Assembly: GCA_029531795.1 (NCBI GenBank)
Contig: JAPEIS010000001.1
Coordinates: 7,750,001 to 7,814,000, forward strand
DNA from: Sclerotinia nivalis
Lineage: Eukaryota; Ascomycota; Leotiomycetes; Helotiales; Sclerotiniaceae
Direction: 5' to 3'
Length of the DNA: 64,000 nucleotides
Shown here piece by piece: positions 1-12,185 of the stretch (positions are counted from its first letter, which is position 1; the number at the start of each line of letters is the position of its first letter). A model generated the notes under the pieces. The model did no database searches and was not told where the DNA came from. It saw only the letters and a list, made by a program, of their open reading frames with translations. The translations under genes were made by a program, and so were the position numbers.

Positions 1-1168
1 TAATTGGGTTAGGATTGGAGTCAGTCGGTCTTATCAAATACAGATAGCGATTCTTCAATATCTATATGAAAGTAGCAAATGTATCGATACTATTTGTAGA
101 TAATTCAACAATAACAATCTGATTCTTCAATTCATTCGATAGAGCTTATTCTAATAGAATAATCAAAGTATTATTATCATTAGTCATTCTGATTTTCAAC
201 ATTAGTTTTTAGAATTCAGTATAGAAGATATAGAACAACTGATTCCTTTATTTCAAATTGATCAGAAGTTTTCGGACTTCAGTTTGCTTGTTCTGGTTTC
301 CATAAGCTCTTTCTAGTATTTACAACAGATCTTTATAATCGATAAGTTTAACAAATTGCTTTTTGATATTATATAATCGAATTTGTACAGCAACAAGTCC
401 AATTAATCTTCCAATTATATAAATCAAACGGAAATACAAGGAAATAAAGCAATCGAAATTGGTATACATTTTATTCTATATTTAATCGATAAATCGATTA
501 AGATCGATTTTCGTTTTATTAAACAATACAGAATCAAATACCTTTTTATTCAATTGAGATTTCGACAAAACAGAAACAACAATCAGAATTGTAACAGATG
601 TTAGAGGCAAAAGATTGATTAGATCGATAGGAATTGAAACAAATAGAACAACAAGAACGGGATGAAATTGAATTAAACAAGTAATCAATCCATCGTTCTT
701 TTCCTTCCATTATATAAATACAGTTTTTTCGATTTACAGATCGAAAGTAAACTTTTGAATTACAAATTGCAGATCGATTACTTTTGTTTTTACTCTTATA
801 CTATAATCATAAAGGGAAATGAAATAATAATATCAGATTATAGTATCGCTGGCTACAGCAATAACGAATTCTTCAAAGGAGCCGGATTGGTTAGACGAGT
901 ACAAACGGGATAACATTATAGAAATATTAATATAGATAGATAGAAGCTATATAATATCACAAAAACAACAAACAGAATAACAGGAATCATTTTTATTAAT
1001 AAAATATAACTCGAAGAGCTACGTTTCTACAAAAAAAAACAATTCTTTAAATACATTTATATATAACATTAGCTCCAACCAGGACTAGCCTACACTTATC
1101 CGAAGTCCGATTCCTATAGATCGGAACCCGAGCGGTCTCCGTATACCATATACAGGGACCCCGTGACA
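1..1168 (-). mobile_element. Gypsy-type LTR retrotransposon, 5' part, RIP-mutated, cut by window edge
   Basis: On the minus strand this begins at 1168 with TGTCACGGGG and runs off the left edge. It is colinear with the element at 62927-64000: the same U3 start, then a shared block around 890-1075, then a leader and the start of gag. Compared with the right-hand copy it carries many C-to-T and G-to-A changes, as expected for RIP. The LTR probably covers about 890-1168, but its inner end cannot be fixed because the other LTR lies outside the window. The Gag reading frame (roughly 1-765, minus) has lost its start codon and contains stops. A readable piece at 482-688 matches the right-hand Gag around its aspartate-rich segment. 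Confidence 0.8.
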
Positions 1169-1196
1169 ATACCCTGGCTTTTAAACTCCCCTTCTG

Positions 1197-1690
1197 TGTT
1201 ACGATCACGGATCTTACAGTAACCGATCGTGTGAATACACGTTATGATTTGATTGGATTAGTATGAGATTAAAGTGGTCGTAAGAACAAACGAGTACAAA
1301 CTATATTAGTATCAGATTATATGATAGAGTATGAAGCATTGGAGTTTCGAGGGCTTTTAATACTTTTAAAGTATTGGAATTTCGAAGGCTCCCAATGCTT
1401 CTGGAGTATTAGAGTTTCGAAGGTTCCCAGTGTTCCCAGAGTATTGGAGCTTCGAGAGCTTCTAAAGCTTCTAAGTACGAAAATCTATATAAACAAAATG
1501 GATTTCTTTATTTGTAAAACTTCGTATTTAAAAATAATAATTAGTTTAAATATTATAGTTATTATATAATACAATCGTTATATCTTTTATTCTCATCAAA
1601 CCCTTGTTTAATCTTTAGTAGAAACCATTACGGCCTTTCTATAAATCCCTTGATCATTTTTTAGTGATAAAGGATTGTAACAATGTAACA
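1197..1690 (+). repeat. 5' LTR of the Gypsy element
   Basis: This 494-bp repeat is nearly colinear with 7431-7924 and has TG...CA ends. It contains an internal array of short GGAGYATTRGAGTTTCGA-like units around 1340-1460. Compared with the 3' LTR it is more AT-rich, with many C-to-T differences, so RIP has hit this copy harder. Confidence 0.93.
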
Positions 1691-1764
1691 CTTTGAATAC
1701 TTTTACTAATTCAAATACCGATTTGGTATATCTCACTTCGAATTATATTTTCGCAAGACTCTGT

Positions 1765-2770
1765 TACTAGTACTTCTCTGAACAATAACAATAACGATAG
1801 CGATATCGAGCTACCAGATATCGATTCTATTCTAGTACAGATTACGGAAACTTTACGAGTAGTAGTGTTTAATAAGTATTATGGCAATCGAAGGGAACTC
1901 GAAACCTTTTTATTTCAAATCGAAATGTACTTTAAATTCAATGCTACTAAATTTGTGATTCCCGATAGTTATAATCTGTATGCTTCTTTTTACCTTTGTA
2001 AAGAAATAGTCAAATGGATTCAATTTTATCTTAGAGATTACTTTACCAAGTCTAGAGATTATTGTATAACAATTATATAAACCATTTTCGAAAGTTTTGT
2101 AAGATTCAAAAGAGAAATCGAACGAGTATTTGAGAATATCGACGAAGTTAAGATAGCTGAACGAAATTTATTCGTTTTAAAACAAACTAAAACAATAATC
2201 AATTATACTACAGAATTCAAACGATATACTAATCAAATTAAATAAGATCAATAGGCTTTGCTAAATCATTTCTATCGCAATCTCAAAGATTATATAAAGT
2301 TGGAATTTGCAAAAGGTATCGAGTCTACAAATATCAACGAAATGATAGAACTTGCAATTAAGATCGATAATCGGTTTTACGAATATCAATGAGACAAGAA
2401 GTTCCAAAACCATTCAAGTCAGAATTATAAGCGAAACGAAGGAAGACGATATCAAGTTAGGAATGAAAACTATAGAGATCCAATGGAGCTGGATACTATT
2501 ATCCGAGGAAAGCCATTCAAAGAAGAAATAGATAAACACAGAAATGAAAAGTTATACTTCGAATATAGATAATCAGAATATAAAGCCGTAATTCATCGCC
2601 AAAAGAAACAAGGAAATTTTAATCGAAATAAGAAATCTTGGAAGGGCAAAAAGCAATTCAATACAATATTTGCATCCCAATTATACGCTTTAAGTTGTAT
2701 GGATTTAGGTTTTAAAGAATAACTGAAGGATAATCAATTTGAAGAATCAAAAGATTTAGAAGAAGAATCA
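1765..2770 (+). pseudogene. Gypsy gag, degenerate
   Basis: The reading frame shows a retrotransposon Gag pattern: a region with FYGNRRELETF-like character (near 1880-1920), a capsid-like helical stretch, then a basic tail. The longest open piece is 1865-2080. Stops interrupt it near 2078, 2244, 2250, 2390 and 2570. Where a CCHC zinc knuckle is expected, near 2550-2600, the cysteine positions read as tyrosine and a stop, which fits TGT to TAT changes. The start codon cannot be assigned. Confidence 0.75.
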
Positions 2771-3309
2771 ATTTTGTAGATTAATCGAAAATCAAATTCA
2801 GGGGAACTTTGGATTATATAGTATATCAACGAATGGAATTGTCGAATTTGGAAATTTGGAGAAACAAATGAAGGAATTTATAGTGATGATTTAAGTGTGA
2901 AAGATGCTATAAAAAAAGAAACTTATAAGGCAAGAATTATCGATAAGTATAGAATCTTATGGTACAGTGTTACGATCAATTCTTTTTTTATCGAAAAAAC
3001 CTTATATTATTATATGAAAATGCTTGAACCAGAAGAAATATGAAAAGTTATTTATTTCTATCACGATATTAATCATTCTATATACAAGATATACCTAGTA
3101 TGATAGATAGGGAATGAATATTTGATATAAGTTCAAATTATACAATCTTTATAGATAACAAAACATTTTCTCTGAATTATACAAGGACTACTTTTAATTA
3201 TCAAATGGAAAAACATATTCGACGATGAAATTTTAGTTGGTCAAACAATTACAAACGATAAGGAAGAAGATTGTTGGAATATTTCTTTATCGGATCAATT
3301 AAATCGCTT

Positions 3310-3345
3310 AATTGACCAAATTGACCAAATTGACCAAATTGACCA
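3310..3345 (+). repeat. In-frame 9-bp tandem repeat inside Gypsy pol
   Basis: Four perfect copies of the 9-bp unit AATTGACCA lie between gag and the protease. In the pol frame they give four Ile-Asp-Gln triplets, so the repeat could expand without breaking the frame. It is probably a flexible linker in the polyprotein. Confidence 0.85.
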
Positions 3346-3379
3346 AAACAACCGAACGGGTCAAAATAGGCAATTAAAC

Positions 3380-6300
3380 GCTACAGGATACAACAAACAG
3401 ATCAACCTGATGGTTATGATCAATGGGCACCGGTTCAGAGCTATAATAGATTCTAGAGCAATCGGAAATTTTATCGTATAAGAAGTTATACAAGAAGCTG
3501 GTATAAGGTTCCAAATGAAGAAATATCTATATGTGTTGCAATTAATAGACGGACAACTAATTGATACTGAAAATGGGATGATACGAATAAAGACCAAGCC
3601 AACAGAAATACAAATAGGTGAACATTACAAGTTTATACAGCTTGATGTGGTTCTATTGGGGAATCATTAGATCATATTAGGCATACCATAATTGATACGG
3701 TACAACCCCAATATTAATTGGAATCGAGGAACTTTGATATTCGACCAATATGATTGTGATTATCGAGATACGTATGAGTTTGCAAGGTTGAATATATACT
3801 TTAGAGAATTGAAAGCGAATAATTTCATTGATATAGAATACCGAGCCCAGGATCCCTTACTAACGGATATACTAATAGAATATAGGAAATACGCAAAACT
3901 TTTCGAGGAAAGAAAAGGCTACAAGGCTTTATCAGAATACAAATCGTAGGATCACGAAATAGTACTAACGAAAGGAAAGATACCTCCATTTGGGCCTATT
4001 TATCAAATGTCGAAAGGAAACTTGAGGACGCTCAAAGAATACATTGACAACAGTTTAAAGAAAGGATGGATCAGAGAATCCATTTCACAAATAGCTAGCC
4101 CTGTATTATATACATCTAAAAAGGATGGAATCAAAAGGCTATATATAGATTATCGCAAGCTCAACGATATAACAATCAAGAATCGATATCCACTTCCATT
4201 AGCTACGGAATTGAGAGATCGATTAGGGAAAGCTAAGATCTTCTTCAAGTTTGATTTACGAAACGATTTCCATCTAATCAGAATAAAGAAAGGTGAAGAA
4301 TGGAAAACAGTATTCAGAACTCGATACGGACTATACGAGTATCAAGTTATGCCATTTGGGCTAACCAATGCATCAGCAATATGTATGTGTTTGGTAAACA
4401 ACGTATTGAGAAAGTATTTCGATATTTGTTGTATTTGTTATTTGGATGATATATTGGTCTATTCGGAGACTCTGGAACAACACATTCAAGATATCAACAA
4501 TATTTTAGCATGCTTGGAAGAAGCAGACCTTCAATGCAAACTCAGCAAATGTGTATTCCACATCACGGAAACAGAGTTTTTAGATTATACAATCTTTCCA
4601 AAAGGACTCAAAATGAATTCAGACAAATTACAGGCTATTCAAAAATGAAGTCAGCCTACAAGTGTTAAGGAAATACAATCCTTTCTAGGATTTGTCAACT
4701 TCTATCGCAAGTTCATTAAAGATTATTCGAAAATAGTAACACCGATGTCCGAAATAATCAAGAAGAATCAGGGAGAGTTTCAATAGATGGAAAAGGCACA
4801 GGAAGCTTTCGAACTACTCAAGCAAACCTTTATGAAAGAATTAATACTTTTATCATTTAACCCTGAATTACCAATTGAAATCGAAACCGATTCTTCGGAT
4901 TATACTCTAGGGATAGTATTAAACCAGCCAGAAGTAAATAAGAAATAACAATCAATAGCCTACTATTCCCATAAACTATCGCCAATAGAATTGAATTATG
5001 AGATTTACGACAAGGAGCTGCTAGCTATAGTTGAAGCATTTAGGGAATGGAGAATCTATTTGGAAGGATCGAAATATATGATGTAGGTATATACCGATCA
5101 TAAGAACTTAGTTTATTTCATTACAACGAAAGAATTAAACAAATGGTAGGTTAGATGGTCCGAAACTATAACTGCCTATAATTTTCGTATTTCATATATC
5201 AAAGGAACAGAAAACGCCAGAGCCGATGCTTTTAGTAGAAAACCGGAATATTTATAAAATAAAGTATACGAAATATATACGATTTTAAAGAAAGAAGATG
5301 GTATATTAATACACAACAAACCACAACTTGCTATTTCCTTCAGAATTGATTATAATACAATCAAGGAACAATTGAAAACAGAATATAAATAAAATGCTAT
5401 TGCAAAACGAATCCTCAAGAATACAAACAATTTAGAAAAAGGATTCAGTATCGATGAAGAGTTTATATACTTCTACGATAAATTATATATACCTTTCAGA
5501 TTAACTGAAAGATATATTCGAGAACAATACGAGTTTCCAGTTTATAAACATTAAGAAGTAATTAGAACCTTTGTTAAAATCAGGAAAGAAGTTTACTTTT
5601 CAAAAATGAGGACTACAATTGAGAAAGTAATTGGGAATTGCGATATTTGTATACGGAACAAAGCCGTTAGGCATGCTCTATATGGTCAGCTCAAGACCCT
5701 TGAATTATCTACTCAATCGTGGAAGTCCATCGCATGGGATTTCATAGTGAAACTATTTATATCCAAAGAATCAGTTACACTAAAGGAGTACGATTTTATT
5801 CTAGTAGTGATAGATAGATTAACGAAATTCGTCTATATGATACCATTCTGTAAGAAATGGATAGCAGATAATCTAGTTTATATATTCCTACGAAATATAG
5901 TTAGTATTTATGGTATATTAGAGGAAATAATTTCAGATAGGGATAAACTTTTTATATCAAAATTCTGGATTATTTTTATAGTATTGTTTAGAATCAAATG
6001 CAAATTATTTATTGTGTTTCATTTCCAAACAGATGGCCAAATAGAACGTCTAAATCAGATGATGGAAGTTTATCTATATTGCTACATCAATTATAAACAA
6101 GACAATTGGGTTGAACTACTACTCTTAACTCAATTCGCATACAATACATCGGAGACAGAAACAACAAAGGTAATATCAGTATATGCTAACTATAGATATA
6201 TTCTATTAGTTTATCGTTCACTACTTCTACAAATAGTGAATACCGACAAAGCTATAAAAGATATATCAGAAATCAAGGAACTACACAAACAGTTTTCATT

Positions 6301-6850
6301 GAATCTATAGTTTATAGCCTTGAGAATAGCTGTATATTACAATAAATCATAAAGTATAGAATCTACTTTTAAAAAGAGGGATAAAGTTTATTTGATTCGA
6401 AAAAACATTCAAATGTAACAATCAAGCGATAAACTAGATTATAAAAAACTAGGATCATTCGAAATCGAAGATATAATAAAACCTATTAATTTCAGATTGA
6501 AGCTATTAAATATTATAAATATCTATTCAGTGTTTTATATATCTTTATTCGAACTAGTATCATTAGGAATGCCGAATGCATCAAAGATTATAATCGAATT
6601 TATCAATCCGAATGCCAAATACGATGTCGAAACAATATTAGATTGCAAATATGTCAGAAACACAATAAAGTATTTAATCAAATGACTCGATTATCTATAT
6701 TCAGAAAACATTTGGGAATCCAGGAAGAATCTCAATTGCCCTGAAAAGCTGCAAACGTTTTACCAACAATATCCAGATCTACTCAAAAAGGATCAAAAGG
6801 ATTCGAAAAAGACGAAGAATCGAAACCCTCCAAAAGATCGAACAGAGTAT
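3380..6850 (+). pseudogene. Gypsy pol: protease, RT, RNase H, integrase, chromodomain, degenerate
   Basis: The protease region (about 3400-3700) has DSRA where the family has an aspartate-serine/threonine-glycine-alanine site. Reverse transcriptase lies at 3950-4650 with an intact YLDD box (near 4440), VMPFGLTNA, and FDLRND in place of FDLRGA. RNase H (about 4880-5240) keeps an ETDSSDY motif and TDHKNL. Integrase (5480-6310) has a CDIC zinc-binding remnant, and its catalytic acids are visible in WDFIV, SDRDKLF and GQIERLNQ. A chromodomain follows at about 6590-6800, starting YDVETILDCK. More than ten in-frame stops are present. The longest open pieces are 4007-4648 and 5606-6310. Confidence 0.9.
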
Positions 6851-7343
6851 TACTAGGGTTGGAAGCATTTCCGTTTACTCTTTTCTTTTTTGTTTGCTCT
6901 TTTGTCAATCGTTCTTTCTCTTCCAAAGTATCTAATTCATTCAAATATTTAAGGCTACGATCAGCCATTCATTTTCTACAATCATATAAGAATTTCTTTT
7001 ATTTATACAAATACAAAATTTTAGTAAACACTTCTTCTTCTTTATAATCTAATTTCTCTTTTTGTTTATTCAAAGAAACCCAATCCGAAACACAAAGCAT
7101 TTCCCGATCCCAATCTTCTTCCAAAGGAAATTCGGTATCACAGGGAATTCTAGCCAGAACATATTCGGAACAACGAGAACGTTGAGGATTATTAACGTCT
7201 TTCACACAACAAAGTTTTTCATTGCGACAATGAGAACAGGAAGACATTTCAACTCCACAATTATTGATAGATTGAACCAGAAGAATCTGTTCGGAACGTT
7301 TTCGAGCGGAAGGTGGGGATTTCTTAATTTTGGAGGAAAACAT
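6783..7343 (-). pseudogene. Antisense accessory reading frame of the Gypsy element, Zn2Cys6-like
   Basis: A 187-codon frame runs opposite to gag-pol, between the chromodomain and the 3' LTR, from ATG at 7343 to 6783. It is interrupted only by TAA at 6999-7001 and TGA at 6969-6971, both one C-to-T step from a sense codon. Residues 36-68 fit a fungal Zn2Cys6 cluster: Cys36-X2-Cys39-X6-Cys46-X11-Cys58-X2-Tyr61-X6-Cys68, with an Arg right after the second Cys. The fifth ligand is Tyr (TAT); TGT to TAT is a change in RIP's preferred context. A lysine/glutamate-rich region follows. A TATA-like TTTATAAGG lies about 45 bases upstream of the ATG on this strand. The element may have carried its own regulator or DNA-binding protein. 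Function is inferred. Confidence 0.55.
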
Positions 7344-7430
7344 AATGAGAAAAAAGAGTTTTGCACTTTTCTTCAGAATATAGCCCCGCCTTATAAACTT
7401 GAGACAAGCTTTAGCCTAAATAGGGGATAG

Positions 7431-7924
7431 TGTTACGATTACAGATCTTACAGTAACCGATTGTATGAATACATATTATGATTTGATCGGATTAGTATAA
7501 GATTAAAGTGATCGTAGGAACAAACGAGTATAGATTATATTAGTATCAAATCATATAATGGAGTATGGAGCATTGGAGTTTCGAGAGCTCCCAACGCTTC
7601 TGGAGCATTGGAGTTTCGAAGGCTCCCAACGCTCTTGGAGCATTGAAGTTTCGAAGGCTCCCAGCGCTCCCGGAGCATTGGAGCTTCGAGGGCTCCTAGG
7701 GCTCCCAAGTACGAAGGTTTATATAAGCAGAATGGATTCCTTTATTTGTAGAGCTTCGTACTCAAGAACAATCATTAGTTTAAACACTATAGTTATCATA
7801 CAATACAATCGTTATATCTTTCATTCTCACTAAGCCCCTATTTGATCTTTAGTAGAAACCATCACAGCCTTTCTATAAGTCCCTTAATCACTTCTTAGTG
7901 ATAAAGGATTGTAGCGGCGTAACA
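7431..7924 (+). repeat. 3' LTR of the Gypsy element
   Basis: 494 bp, preceded by the purine-rich tract AAATAGGGGATAG and followed by the target duplicate TTCTG at 7925-7929. It is clearly less mutated than the 5' LTR. The GGAGCATTGGAGTTTCGA-type units at about 7570-7710 are well preserved here and look like imperfect tandem repeats of about 35-40 bp in U3. Confidence 0.93.
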
Positions 7925-8308
7925 TTCTGGCACTACCAGACTCGCTGAGTGATTAGAAACAACCAAATTCTTCTACGATATTTGCCTACAGCGCTCTAAG
8001 CTGAATTAACAGAGCAAATATATATAATATCCTTGGAGTTGTTTATATTTAATTTTGAGATCATCAATAAATCGTACGAGGGAATCGGGAAAGAGATCAA
8101 GAGAAAGTGATCCAGTAGACGAAGCGGACTACGATTATATCATAGCTTTAAAACTCTATTCAACTATACAACGGTAATCATGTAAACCCTGCTTTAGTAA
8201 CCCTAAATTGTATCTAACCTAGTTAGCTAGTATACCACCCGGGGGCTTAACCTCCGAGCGTCATTTGTCCAAAACTGGAATAGATGGCAAAGGTTACACG
8301 TGCAAGCA

Positions 8309-8586
8309 TGTGTGGCCTACGGCCTATGACGATAAATATATCAATCAATCAATCAATCAATCAGGGGAAAAGTGGAGCGATGCTTTAAACTAATCAAGGG
8401 AAAAGTGGGGGGAGCATTTTACAGACAGCATGAACTAATAGATAACCTAGTTTGTTCGCTTTGCAATGCCATTCTGAAACGGGGGCGAAAACCTGGCTAT
8501 ACCCAAGACTACCGGGGCAGGGGTTGAACTACTTCTACCCTTTTAGGGGTTTCGTGGCCTAGTGGTAGAGTTCTAGCCCCGTGACA
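8309..8586. mobile_element. Probable solo LTR or TRIM-like insertion (278 bp)
   Basis: The segment starts TGTGTGG and ends CCCGTGACA, and is flanked on both sides by the hexamer CAAGCA (8303-8308 and 8587-8592). Its last 60 bp (8527-8586) appear identical to the last 60 bp of the short element at 53191-53294. It contains a (TCAA)n microsatellite at 8341-8363. The left end does not resemble the TGTCACGGG ends of the other members, so the left boundary is less certain than the right. Confidence 0.5.
8341..8363. repeat. (TCAA)n microsatellite
   Basis: Just under six tandem copies of TCAA. No coding role is visible. Confidence 0.9.
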
Positions 8587-9402
8587 CAAGCAGATAAAAA
8601 TTCAATATTCAATATATATATAATTCTGACTTCAACTCTATTATTCATATATTCGATCACTCCTAAGCTAAACACGACTAAGTCTTCCACTATTATAATA
8701 AATAATATTATAGTATTATTATTATATTATTTATTATTATCCGATCAACCATCTAAATTAGCTACAACCTTAATTAGCTCGAATAAAATAGCTATTAAAG
8801 GTTGGGCTAGTCATATTATACCTCCCGGTGATGCTAGTACGCTTCTGGTGATCCTCTTGCATTTGACAGATGACCAATGAACTAGGTTCGCCTTGTTGTT
8901 CGGGTGTATCAATTACCGATGGATCTGTGCTGCCGCCAATTGGCGTGGGAGGTGGGGTCAATGGGAAACCATCCGAGGTGGAAAGGAAACTTGAACCGAG
9001 CGAAATGTCTAGAAATATCATGATTTTTTGAAAATCAGCCTCATTGACAACAGGCCAAAATTTCCACAGGGATTTTTCAGGGTCTTCCGTACCTGAAAAG
9101 CTGCATTGACACTGCATTCCAGGTACTAAAAGGAAACTCTTTGTGCCATGGGATCAGGATATAAGAAGGATGACACACGAGGAATGCCATAATATCAGAC
9201 GGCTTGTTGTCTTGATACCTTCAGAAGGCTTATAAACCTGGGGACCTTATTGTGTGGCTTCAAAATTCAATAACGGTATTGGGTTATATAAAACACTATA
9301 CTGGTGTTAGAATAGATGTATACGGAATCCTTAAATTAAAAACCAGTTACAACCCTGCTTCCATATAATAATCCCTTAAAGTTTGAACGACTAACTCTTA
9401 AG

Positions 9403-9433
9403 GTTCACTGAACCAGGTCCTGGTTCAGTGAAC
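9403..9433. repeat. Perfect 31-bp palindrome
   Basis: Two 15-bp arms, GTTCACTGAACCAGG and its exact reverse complement, are separated by one T. Each arm region is itself nearly palindromic (GGTTCACTGAACC), so the site could form a cruciform or bind a dimeric regulator. No gene lies directly next to it. Confidence 0.85.
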
Positions 9434-10940
9434 TCAATTGGACTAACTTCTATCCCTACCCCAGCTGCAATATCTCATTCCAAACGCCAAATCAGGTGGA
9501 TAAGATGTTTAAAAGAAACCGAATGATTGAAGCAGCATGATATAACACTTCTTTCCACAAAAAGGCTAGGTTCACCATCAATCTAACGAACTAAAAAGGG
9601 AGCCGAAATTTTCCACCGATAACTTAAAATTATTGGAACTATGACATGAAATGAGGGTAGTAAGTTACTCCGCAGCCTATCATCAGTTAAAAAGCCATAG
9701 GCCGCAAAAACTAGTTACGACAATGAAATAGCCACTCTGCATGCTTCAGATTGAATTGCTTCTGCAACACTCCGTAGAATGGAATACTTTGTGATTATTA
9801 AGGTACCTTTGGTGGTTGTAAATGAAAAAGCTTGCTTAGCGGTCGCATACTATCTTGACATGACTTGATGTCTTGGAACTGATTGAGTACTTCTCAATTA
9901 TTTACTTACGAGCTTTGAGTCCGGCACCTCAAAACCTACCTCGCAGCTCATCCTCCGGAGGAATAATTATATCATTTGAAAACCCTAATTCTTATAATTA
10001 TTTTATTATTATTATTTTTCAATTTATTCAATTATTTTCGATTTGTACTAAATTTGAAGTTACACGTGATATTTCAAAAAAAAGTTCATAGGTGTGCATT
10101 GACCACCCGTGTTTTTAAGTATGAACAATATTCAGGGTTGGGTCCGGTGGTCGCTTACTACCCGCAACTACTTGATCGTCCCAAAACCTTTATGGAGGAC
10201 GGTGGAGACTGTGTAGGTTCCGGACTGCTTAAACAACCGAAAATATTTCGGCATTCGCAGAATGTTAGATGCTTGAAACTATTTGGCAATAAAGTACTAG
10301 AGCATCTATTTATATATTCTTACAAAATTCTCCCGCAGATTGAATTAACATTATCATGGTAAAACGCCGCTGTCGTGCTAGTTGAGTTGAATAAGTTTAG
10401 TTATGTCACCGCGCCCTGACGTTAGGGCTGAAGCTAATCGTGATTTGCGCTACCGCTGTCATACCCCTGATCAACTCCCCGGATTGAAGAACTCTTATAA
10501 GTTTTGTAAATGGCAAACAACTCATCTCGTGAAACACGACTTCGTGATACTTATTAACTGTACCAATTAATTGAAATCTGGAGAAAGGTTACTGCTGTAC
10601 TTTTCTCGCTAGACGACACAAATTCCACCTGAAATAAGAAAGTGTACTCGATAAATCGAAGTCTGGATTGAAATTCGACAGTCGAATGGCCTCAACGTAT
10701 TCAAAGCTCCATGTCTCTTCTACAGTCTCGATTAGAATTTCACAATCAAGCAGCCAGCCTCTTTGGTCTGTGTTCCGGCATGCGGGTTATTTCGCTGAAG
10801 GGAAGTGAACTAGGCGTGAGTGGGAGTAGTGGGGCGTCGAAGCTCAAGTATTCCGAAACAGACTTTCCCTAGTGGATGAAGGAATTCTCCTACGGTACTC
10901 GGAAACAGAAAATAATCAATAACCTTATTTCAAAAGGGTG

Positions 10941-11042
10941 GTAGGGTGAGTGAATGAGTGGGTACGTGGTGATTGAGCTGGGTACGTAGGGGTGAGTGGA
11001 TGAGTGGATGAGTGGGTACGTGGTGAGTGAGCTTTGTACGTC
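10941..11042 (+). repeat. Imperfect tandem repeat of about 50 bp, two copies
   Basis: Two G/T-rich copies built from GAGTGGATGAGTGG-like units, each containing GAGTGGGTACGTGGTGA. The second copy carries an additional GGATGAGT unit. The strand asymmetry (G-rich on the plus strand) is marked. Confidence 0.8.
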
Positions 11043-11735
11043 CAAAGTAAACTAGGGTGAGCGATGAGCGATGTTAAAGGATCCACTCTCACATCTTTTT
11101 CAATCTAGTCCACTCAAGAATTCATATGTGCCATTCATGTCCAGGACTCCAAACAATTAGATTTTAATTTATAATTGTCACCCCAAGTGCTTCACGACAA
11201 CTTTACACCACCATTTGCACCTAGACCATTATTGTATCTTGAGCATAATGTAAGAGATCGATATTATACTTTATATATATTGAAAATCATAATTCCACAC
11301 TATATAATTTTGTTTGAAGAATACCTTCAGCCTTCAGCTTTGAGATCTTCCATCAAACCCAAGTAATTCGGATCACACTTATTTTAACGAAAGCAGTGGA
11401 CGCAGTGGGGCACATGGAGCAGTCAAAACTGTATCGTAGCCGTTTTAAAGCAGCCTCGACAATGTAACAAATAATAGCGAATAACAATCATGAATCAGTA
11501 ATTGATTTAGGTTGTACCCAATTAAACTCCTTACACTACCCGCCAGAATCGCGGGAGAAGAGCTACCGCTTTACCCTTGGTAGTTTGCCTGGTACGGTCG
11601 AAGAGCAAGCTTGAAACTACTTAAACCGTTCGGCACTCTTGTACCTCATAAGAACTGAAACTTTGCCATAACAGCAAGAACATCTAACAAGTTGTCAAAA
11701 GCCTAAATTCTAATTATTATTATTCCCGAGCAGTC

Positions 11736-12185
11736 ATGAGTAGGTGAAATACTTGAAACAATCTTTAATCTGATTTCATTCATTGTACTAATAATTCTCA
11801 AGTTTTGGATAATACTCTCGCTGTGATTTTCGGAATTGCATCTATCACCATACCCACCATCACTGCTATACTTTTGGGTTGGCATTCCTCAACACAAAAC
11901 CAGACAAGTTAGTTATGTTTATATGTTTTTCAATTCTCTATCTTCTGGAGTCTAAACCTGAGAATTTTATGCTCCTAAAAGGTTTCTAGACAACCTAGGT
12001 CTCTTGGTCAACTTGTTGTGCGGGAAATTCTTGATTCATCAAGTTACATCAAAATTAGTGGAAACCATACTGACCTTATACATTTTTCAGGAGACCTTGA
12101 GCGACATGCGCATCCTAACCCCCGAGAATACATAATGATGGAGGAGATTCATTCGGTGCGTCGTTGGCATGCCCAACGAGAATAA
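11736..12185 (+). CDS. 67-residue single-pass membrane micro-protein, paralog of 14151-14741
   Basis: Three exons by inspection: 11736-11739 (ATG plus one base), 11803-11907 and 12091-12185. Introns are 11740-11802 (GTAGGT...AAG, with a CTAAT branch site) and 11908-12090 (GTTAGT...CAG). The joined frame is open for 67 residues and ends in TAA. Residues 5-27 form one hydrophobic segment. The C-terminal third is charged and contains IMMEEIHSVRRWHAQRE. The gene at 14151 has the same length, the same intron phases and the same MMEEIH...RRW...RE tail, which is the main evidence that both are real. No known domain is recognised. It could be a small organelle or endomembrane protein. Confidence 0.6.

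Larger units (their letters stand above)
1197..7924 (+). mobile_element. Complete Ty3/Gypsy LTR retrotransposon with chromodomain, RIP-inactivated
   Basis: A full-length element of 6728 bp: 494-bp 5' LTR (1197-1690), gag, pol in the order protease, reverse transcriptase, RNase H, integrase, chromodomain, an extra antisense reading frame, a purine-rich tract just before 7431, and a 494-bp 3' LTR (7431-7924). Both LTRs start TGTTACGATxAC and end in TAACA. The 5-bp target duplication TTCTG is present at 1192-1196 and 7925-7929. The gene order with integrase after RNase H and a terminal chromodomain is that of chromoviruses (established knowledge). Gag and pol are broken by many in-frame stops, mostly explained by CAA/CAG/CGA to TAA/TAG/TGA or TGG to TAG changes, so the copy is dead on its own. 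Confidence 0.93.
8593..11735. other. Intergenic region, no convincing gene
   Basis: About 3.1 kb. The first 170 bases are very AT-rich. A minus-strand frame at 8770-9117 encodes 115 residues with a proline/threonine-rich stretch, but it has no recognisable domain and no clear start or upstream exon. Other frames look random. The region holds a perfect palindrome (9403-9433) and an imperfect tandem repeat (10941-11042), listed separately. Confidence 0.6.

Noticed and set aside
1197..7924. CRISPR-like array in the LTR repeats
   Set aside because: The short LTR units are imperfect, lack unique spacers, and the genome is fungal.
8770..9117. 115-residue minus-strand frame with a PLTPPPTP stretch
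   Set aside because: It could be a relic of a host gene, but neither end can be anchored and no family is recognised.
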